Positions 15,609 through 18,557 of a stretch of 18,557 bases of DNA are shown here, in pieces. The number at the start of each line of letters is the position of its first letter. Within the stretch, counting starts at the first letter, position 1. The DNA lies in contig JARFRJ010000085.1 in the NCBI GenBank assembly GCA_029287305.1, positions 1-18,557 on the forward strand. The letters run 5' to 3'. Origin of the DNA: Hyphomonas sp. Lineage in GTDB: Bacteria; Pseudomonadota; Alphaproteobacteria; Caulobacterales; Hyphomonadaceae. A program made the translations under genes and the position numbers. Below the pieces are notes generated by a model that was not told where the DNA came from, ran no database searches, and worked only from the letters and a program-made list of their open reading frames with translations.

Positions 15609-15642
15609 CGCTCCCACCTATAATGACTATATCTACAAGACA

Positions 15643-15695
15643 AATAATTACATATAGAAATATACACTGTCAACAAAATAATTACTGATGGAAAT
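15643..15695 (-). promoter_or_regulatory. Promoter of the xis operon with two operator-like sites
   Basis: On the minus strand TTGACA (15673-15668) is followed after 17 bases by TAATTA (15650-15645), giving a leader of about 30 nt before ATG 15608. Two 15-bp sites of form ATTTC-N5-GTAAT flank the -35: one at 15661-15647 reading ATTTCTATATGTAAT, the other at 15695-15681 reading ATTTCCATCAGTAAT, 34 bp apart. The same arrangement recurs before the cro-like gene, so the island repressor probably binds both. Confidence 0.65.
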
Positions 15696-16027
15696 GTTTT
15701 TTATATTTTCTACGAATCACCTCTAGCCCCCAGCCCAACATATCAAAGGTTCATAAAATGATTTATTCTCGCAAAAAGAGTCTTTGAAATATTTACGTTT
15801 TTTAAAATTGCCTTATCGTTTTAGCGCATTCTTATTGCACGCTTTGTGCCGCACGCCCTGCCGATAAGTCTGGACGTCATTATGCTGCCTCTGCCGCTTT
15901 TTTGGTTGTAAAATATGTGATTGTACTTGTTTAAACTTCAACGGGATTCCTTAAAGAGGCCCTAGCGCTTGGCGGCGACGCCTGCACAATCCCTAATAAT
16001 CAGACAAACGCCAGAAACGTGAGCAGT
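15696..16027. other. Intergenic region without a recognisable gene
   Basis: AT-rich to about 15830, then mixed composition. Read on the minus strand near 15885-15930, a short stretch encodes ITYFTTKKAAEAA then stop, which looks like the first helix of a MerR/excisionase-type HTH (compare TTKEAAE); it may be a decayed gene start, but the evidence is thin. No terminator, RNA gene or longer frame is seen. Confidence 0.4.
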
Positions 16028-16099
16028 GGAACGGCCAGCGGAACGGCCAGCGGAACGGCCAGCGGACCGGCCAGCGGAACGGCCAGCGCAACGGGTAGA
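16028..16099. repeat. Five tandem 12-bp repeats (GGAACGGCCAGC)
   Basis: GGAACGGCCAGC is repeated at 16028, 16040, 16052, 16064 (one mismatch, GGACCGGCCAGC) and 16076, with a decayed sixth copy to 16099. Because 12 is a multiple of three, every frame encodes a 4-residue repeat. A 49-codon frame on each strand crosses it: plus 16019-16168 from GTG (GTAS repeats) and minus 16111-15962 from ATG (AGRS repeats). Neither has a ribosome-binding site, so I do not call a gene. Confidence 0.9.
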
Positions 16100-16183
16100 C
16101 TGGGCGGACATTTGGCTGACCAGAGATGCATTATTGAAATTGCAAAAAGCGTATTAGTAATATTTTAAAACTTTAAAATGAGG

Positions 16184-16206
16184 TCAAAAGCCCTAAGGCT
16201 TCGGGC
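16184..16206 (-). terminator. Possible weak terminator for the repressor gene
   Basis: Read leftward, GCCC (16206-16203) pairs with GGGC (16193-16190), and inside it AGCC pairs with GGCT (the two are alternatives); TTTTGA follows. It lies about 110 bases after the repressor stop, beyond the tandem repeats. Stem strength is low. Confidence 0.3.
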
Positions 16207-16217
16207 GCCGTCTTGAT

Positions 16218-16339
16218 TGTTTCTCGGATCGGCTTTGTTTCTCGGATCGGCTTTGTGTCAAAAAGGATCGGCTCTGTGTCAAAAAGGATCAGTTCTGTAT
16301 CAAAAAGGATCGGCTCTAGGCGTCAAAAAAGGGCGGCTC
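16218..16339. repeat. 18- and 21-bp tandem repeats running into the repressor 3' end
   Basis: Two perfect 18-bp units TGTTTCTCGGATCGGCTT lie at 16218-16235 and 16236-16253. Three 21-bp units of the form TGTGTCAAAAAGGATCGGCT + C follow at 16254-16274, 16275-16295 and 16296-16316, with two and one differences in the second and third. A degenerate unit GCGTCAAAAAAGGGCGGCTC (16320-16339) is the 3' end of the repressor coding sequence. All share GGATCGGCT or a close form, so the array seems to have grown outward from the gene's last codons. Confidence 0.9.
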
Positions 16340-16972
16340 TGCGTCCAAATCATCTCTTTCCAGATGGTGAACAAGGTCGCTTGGCCAGTGCAGGCGAACC
16401 GGCGAGGCCCATTCCAGGGCAACATCAAACATATTGCCGACAAGGGGATTTAAACTGATCAGATGAAATCTATCTGGTGTGCTGCCAGTTTTGACATATT
16501 TCACCCACGCATTGCCATCGCTGTCCTGACAGACGCAGATCGAGCCAACGGCTTCAGACGGCACACCAATCGCTGTTCGTGAGTAAAACAGAACATCACC
16601 ATGCTTATAAACGGGCAACATGCTATCGCCCTGAATTTCTACGCCTACAATGGACTCTCCAGGCGGAATATCAGAGGGCCGCTCGACATAATAAAAGCCA
16701 TCCCCTTTTTCAAACGCATCAATCAAAGGCACCCGCGCGCCCGCGCCAACCTTGCCAACAATGGCGACAGGCCGCGCATCATTAAACAAGTCTCCAATCC
16801 GGACCCCCAAAGCCTTTGCAATGGATGACAATGTATCCATTGAAGGCGATTTTTTAATATTTTCGCTCTCAATTGCACCAATATAGGATTGCGACAGATT
16901 TGTGGCCTCCGCCAGATCGGCTTGCGTCCAGTTCTTGAGGCTCTTGCGAAGAATTTTTATACGCATTTTCAT
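16316..16972 (-). CDS. CI-type repressor: XRE HTH plus LexA-like S24 domain
   Basis: A 218-residue lysogeny repressor. The N-terminal XRE helix-turn-helix spans about 5-63: TQADLAEATNLSQSYIGAIE, then MDTLSSIAKALGVRIGDLF. A linker with VGKVGAGARV (72-81) contains an Ala-Gly pair where related repressors self-cleave. The C-terminal S24 domain has the catalytic serine S117 in QGDSMLP and a lysine at K158 (or K161) in AWVKYVK, so RecA-stimulated autocleavage, and thus induction by DNA damage, is plausible. Its tail (AEPPFFDA) is encoded within a tandem repeat. It is divergent from the cro-like gene over a 109-bp region with operator-like sites. M3 (MRIKIL) is an alternative start; no ribosome-binding site is clear for either. 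Confidence 0.9.
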   Translation of the reverse strand: MKMRIKILRKSLKNWTQADLAEATNLSQSYIGAIESENIKKSPSMDTLSSIAKALGVRIGDLFNDARPVAIVGKVGAGARVPLIDAFEKGDGFYYVERPSDIPPGESIVGVEIQGDSMLPVYKHGDVLFYSRTAIGVPSEAVGSICVCQDSDGNAWVKYVKTGSTPDRFHLISLNPLVGNMFDVALEWASPVRLHWPSDLVHHLERDDLDAEPPFFDA

Positions 16973-16991
16973 GTGCTGATTTTGCGCTATT

Positions 16992-17077
16992 TTATCAGGA
17001 ATTGCGATAATCTGACAGTGATATTATTTCTATGGTTAATATTTTTCTTGACAGAAAATAATTTCTATATGTAATAA
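16992..17077 (+). promoter_or_regulatory. cI/cro-type switch region with promoter and operator-like sites
   Basis: TTGACA (17048-17053) and TAATAA (17072-17077, spacing 18) form a rightward promoter for the cro-like gene. Operator-like 15-mers lie at 17026-17040 (ATTTCTATGGTTAAT) and 17061-17075 (ATTTCTATATGTAAT), 35 bp apart, the second overlapping the -10. The latter is identical over all 15 bases to a site in the xis-operon promoter. Nearer the repressor gene, TTATC-N9-GATAA (16992-17010) is a separate dyad that may govern the leftward repressor promoter. Confidence 0.65.
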
Positions 17078-17081
17078 CTCT

Positions 17082-17282
17082 ATGAGCGACTTACGAACAT
17101 ATCTTAAAAACGCAAAACAAACGCAAGAGGAGTTTGCCGCTATGCTGGGCATTAACCAACCTTATTTGTCCCTCTTGATCAAGAAAAAGAGAAAACCGTC
17201 TCTTAGCCTTGCTTTTGGAATTGAGCGTCTTACGGGCGGTGAAATTCCCGCCAAAAGCTGGATTGAAAAGGGGTCGCAATAA
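17082..17282 (+). CDS. Cro-like HTH regulator
   Basis: A 66-residue protein consisting almost entirely of one XRE/Cro-type HTH: TQEEFAAMLGINQPYLSLLI, then KKKRKPSLSLAFGIERLTGG. It is divergent from the S24 repressor, the classic place for a Cro antagonist that binds the same operators and favours the lytic or excised state. The ATG is only 5 bases after the putative -10 and has no ribosome-binding site, so the transcript may be leaderless. The TAA overlaps the next ATG by one base (TAATG), and AAGGGG near its 3' end can serve as ribosome-binding site for that gene. Confidence 0.85.
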   Translation: MSDLRTYLKNAKQTQEEFAAMLGINQPYLSLLIKKKRKPSLSLAFGIERLTGGEIPAKSWIEKGSQ

Positions 17283-17692
17283 TGAGCGCACAAATAGGCT
17301 CCCCCCTCTTTTACCCTTCTCCTCCCAGCCTGCGCGGAAACGATGAACCCCGTGCAGGCCGCTCTGACCGGGACGCGGGCAGGCTTGCGCGCATGGCAGC
17401 TATTCGTGCTGTACTGTGTGCCATGCGTGTCTTGCCGGCGTTCCGGTCTTTTTTTGGCTGTCTATGCGCGCCCTCGCAAGACCGCCAAAGCCAGCGCGGC
17501 GGCGAGGCGCTTAGGGTTCTTAAGGCGCAAAAAACAGTTTCCATCGACAGCGCACCGACCCATCCGGACATGCTGGCATCTCCAAACATAGCCGGGTCTT
17601 TGGGCTTTTCTGGGGACGCCGCGATAGATACGCCCGCAGCACCTTCCTTTTCCTTAACCCCGTATAAAAACGTAAGCGGACGCAGACGATGA
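17282..17692 (+). CDS. Hypothetical island protein, 136 aa
   Basis: No family recognised. The frame is kept because both ends are coupled: TAATG with the cro-like gene and ATGA with the GcrA-like gene, plus AAGGGG about eight bases before the start. The protein is low in secondary-structure signal: a proline-rich N-terminus (SPLFYPSPPS), an Arg/Ala helix (DAGRLARMAAIRAVLCAMRV), a short CGLC-like hydrophobic stretch (FFGCLCAPS) and a Ser/Pro/Ala-rich C-terminal half. Competing frames cover the same GC-rich stretch on both strands, so the product itself could be a false call even if the transcript is real. Confidence 0.45.
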   Translation: MSAQIGSPLFYPSPPSLRGNDEPRAGRSDRDAGRLARMAAIRAVLCAMRVLPAFRSFFGCLCAPSQDRQSQRGGEALRVLKAQKTVSIDSAPTHPDMLASPNIAGSLGFSGDAAIDTPAAPSFSLTPYKNVSGRRR

Positions 17693-17952
17693 ACCGGACA
17701 GAGGCGCGCAGACAAACCGCGACATCGCCAAAGCCTATCAAGCGCCGCCGTCGCCGCCGCGCGCCAAAGCGCAACACGGCGCTTGTGCCGGGTCTCGCAC
17801 CCATCCTCCTTATGGAAGCTGAAGACGATCATTGCCGCTATCCGGTTGAGGGGGCCGGGATTGACATGAAAGTGTGCGGGGCGCCGCGCACAGAGGGGGC
17901 TTATTGCACCGCCCATGCCAGGATTTGCTATATCCCGCCGCCAAAAATCTAA
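17689..17952 (+). CDS. Short GcrA-family protein: C-terminal (sigma-interacting) motif only
   Basis: An 87-residue protein. The C-terminal half (43-87) matches the end of the alphaproteobacterial cell-cycle regulator GcrA: CRYPV (49-53), CGAP (63-66), YCTAHARICYIPP (72-84), with C49, C63, C73 and H76 in the order seen in GcrA. In full-length GcrA (about 170 aa) this region binds sigma-70 domain 2, while an N-terminal HTH binds DNA near methylated GANTC. Here the HTH is absent and replaced by a very basic tail (KRRRRRRAPKR). It could therefore compete with host GcrA for sigma-70 or redirect polymerase; that is inference. Its ATG overlaps the preceding stop (ATGA). Short GcrA-annotated proteins are known from phages of this class. 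Confidence 0.75.
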   Translation: MNRTEARRQTATSPKPIKRRRRRRAPKRNTALVPGLAPILLMEAEDDHCRYPVEGAGIDMKVCGAPRTEGAYCTAHARICYIPPPKI

Positions 17953-18027
17953 GGCCTGCCTCAATCGCCAAACCCAAATCGGGCCACACATCGAAACATG
18001 TCAACCCTTGGAAAGGAGGATAAGACA

Positions 18028-18222
18028 ATGAATACGGATACATGTGATAAGACATGCGCTGAGGATGCGTCCGGCATCGATCCTGTTTCAGGCTGGAAGT
18101 ATCATCAGGCAGCCTTGATTGAAGGGCGCTGCAAAGCTTGTTTGGAAACCCTTGAGGCGGGAGCGCGGTTTCACCCCGAAGCCGCGCTTGAACCGGTCAA
18201 ACCGGCCCGGGCACTCATATGA
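18028..18222 (+). CDS. Small cysteine-containing island protein, 64 aa
   Basis: ATG 18028 is chosen because GGAGG (18015-18019) lies eight bases upstream; an earlier ATG at 17998 would place that site inside the gene. The product has two cysteine pairs, C6/C10 and C35/C38 (CKAC), and a plausible helix between (GWKYHQAALIEGR). It could bind a metal. No family is recognised. It begins 75 bp after the GcrA-like gene on the same strand and is probably co-transcribed. Confidence 0.6.
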   Translation: MNTDTCDKTCAEDASGIDPVSGWKYHQAALIEGRCKACLETLEAGARFHPEAALEPVKPARALI

Positions 18223-18224
18223 GC

Positions 18225-18518
18225 TTAGAGCAAGCGCACCAACGCCGCGACGACGGCTATAGAGATTGCCATCATCACGCCAAGGCGGATGGTCAAATCG
18301 CGCTGCATGAGATCCATACGAGACTCAAGCCGGGAAATGTCCATCTTAAGCTCAGTTCAGACCTCGATGATATCCCCTTTAAGCTCAGTGCGGACCTCTG
18401 CAATCTCTGTGCGGACCTCTGCGATATCCCCCTTAAGCTCATTACGGACCTCAACAATCTCGGATTTGAGTCTGGCTTCCGCATCTCGTATTTCTTGTCT
18501 AAGCGTGGTTTCTCTGGA
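18225..18518 (-). pseudogene. Broken coiled-coil protein gene with C-terminal membrane segment
   Basis: One minus-strand frame encodes heptad-like repeats (LRQEIRDAEARLKSEIVEVR, NELKGDIAEVRTEIAEV, TELKGDIIEV, TELKMDISRLESRMDLM) and ends in RDLTIRLGVMMAISIAVVAA then LVRLL and stop. This is the layout of small coiled-coil proteins with a single C-terminal membrane helix, common near phage and mobile genes. The frame is interrupted by TGA at 18359-18357, where sister repeats have CGC or CGT, and by TAA at 18521-18519, beyond which VVIKADI continues in frame. No start codon exists between these stops. The only intact remnant is a 39-aa frame from ATG 18344. Decay is more likely than error, but this is contig-end sequence. 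Confidence 0.65.
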
Positions 18519-18542
18519 TTAAATATCTGCCTTTATCACAAC

Positions 18543-18557
18543 CTGTCTCTTATACAC
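18543..18557. other. Tn5/Nextera mosaic-end adapter sequence at the contig end
   Basis: The last 15 bases, CTGTCTCTTATACAC, are identical to the start of the Tn5 mosaic-end complement used in Nextera libraries. Position at the very end indicates untrimmed adapter, so genomic sequence probably ends at about 18542. Confidence 0.9.

Noticed and set aside
16028..16316. Possible CRISPR array in the repeat-rich region
   Set aside because: Units are directly abutting tandems without unique spacers, and there are no cas genes.
16973..17081. LexA-type SOS box (GTTC-N7-GTTC or GAAC-N7-GAAC) in the switch region
   Set aside because: I looked and did not find one; any damage response would go through repressor autocleavage instead.
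17311..17991. 226-codon minus-strand frame over the cro-operon genes
   Set aside because: It is antisense to the GcrA-motif protein and has no recognisable features or start signal; GC-rich DNA leaves long chance frames.
18219..18557. Plus-strand frame from ATGA at 18219, open to the window end
   Set aside because: Its start overlaps the preceding stop, but it is the reverse complement of an obvious coiled-coil and membrane-helix sequence, and its last codons are adapter.

Overview
The window looks like the end of an Illumina-assembled contig from an alphaproteobacterium. The evidence is the gene order trpF-trpB-trpA-accD-folC, an AccD whose zinc ribbon has lost three of its four cysteines (typical of this class), an ExoD-family membrane protein, and a GcrA-type sigma-interaction domain encoded in the island at the right. 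The last 15 bases match the Tn5/Nextera mosaic end exactly, so the sequence stops at an adapter and not at a biological boundary.

Positions 1-1950 are AT-rich and accessory. All genes there lie on the minus strand and encode exported products: a left-truncated astacin (M12A) zinc protease with an aspartate-switch propeptide, a 113-residue secreted two-cysteine protein, and a probable paralogue of it broken by a frameshift.

Positions 1950-12680 are GC-richer housekeeping DNA: aminopeptidase P (minus), uridine kinase (plus), a minus-strand pair of flavoproteins (an iodotyrosine-deiodinase-like nitroreductase and an NAD(P)H:quinone-reductase-like enzyme), and then the plus-strand run trpF, trpB, trpA, accD, folC. 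trpB/trpA and accD/folC overlap by a few bases. The run covers the last steps of tryptophan synthesis, the carboxyltransferase step of fatty-acid initiation, and folate polyglutamylation. A family-5 uracil-DNA glycosylase, an acyl carrier protein and an ExoD-like protein follow on the minus strand.

From 12947 to the end the window holds a tRNA-Leu(CAA) and the left part of an integrated phage-like island. A P4-type tyrosine integrase starts 112 bp after the tRNA. Convergent to it is a translationally coupled operon of a 68-aa cysteine-containing protein, an unrecognised 266-aa protein, and an excisionase-like HTH protein. A lambda-like switch follows: a LexA/S24-type repressor on the minus strand, divergent from a Cro-like HTH gene, which leads into a small-gene operon containing a GcrA C-terminal-domain protein without the GcrA DNA-binding domain. 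The promoter of the cro-like gene and that of the xis operon are near-copies, each with two matching 15-bp operator-like sites 34-35 bp apart, so one repressor probably controls both. Short tandem repeats of 12-21 bp recur through the island, twice running across the 3' end of a gene. At the far right a coiled-coil membrane-protein gene is interrupted by two in-frame stops. No matching right attachment site is inside the window.
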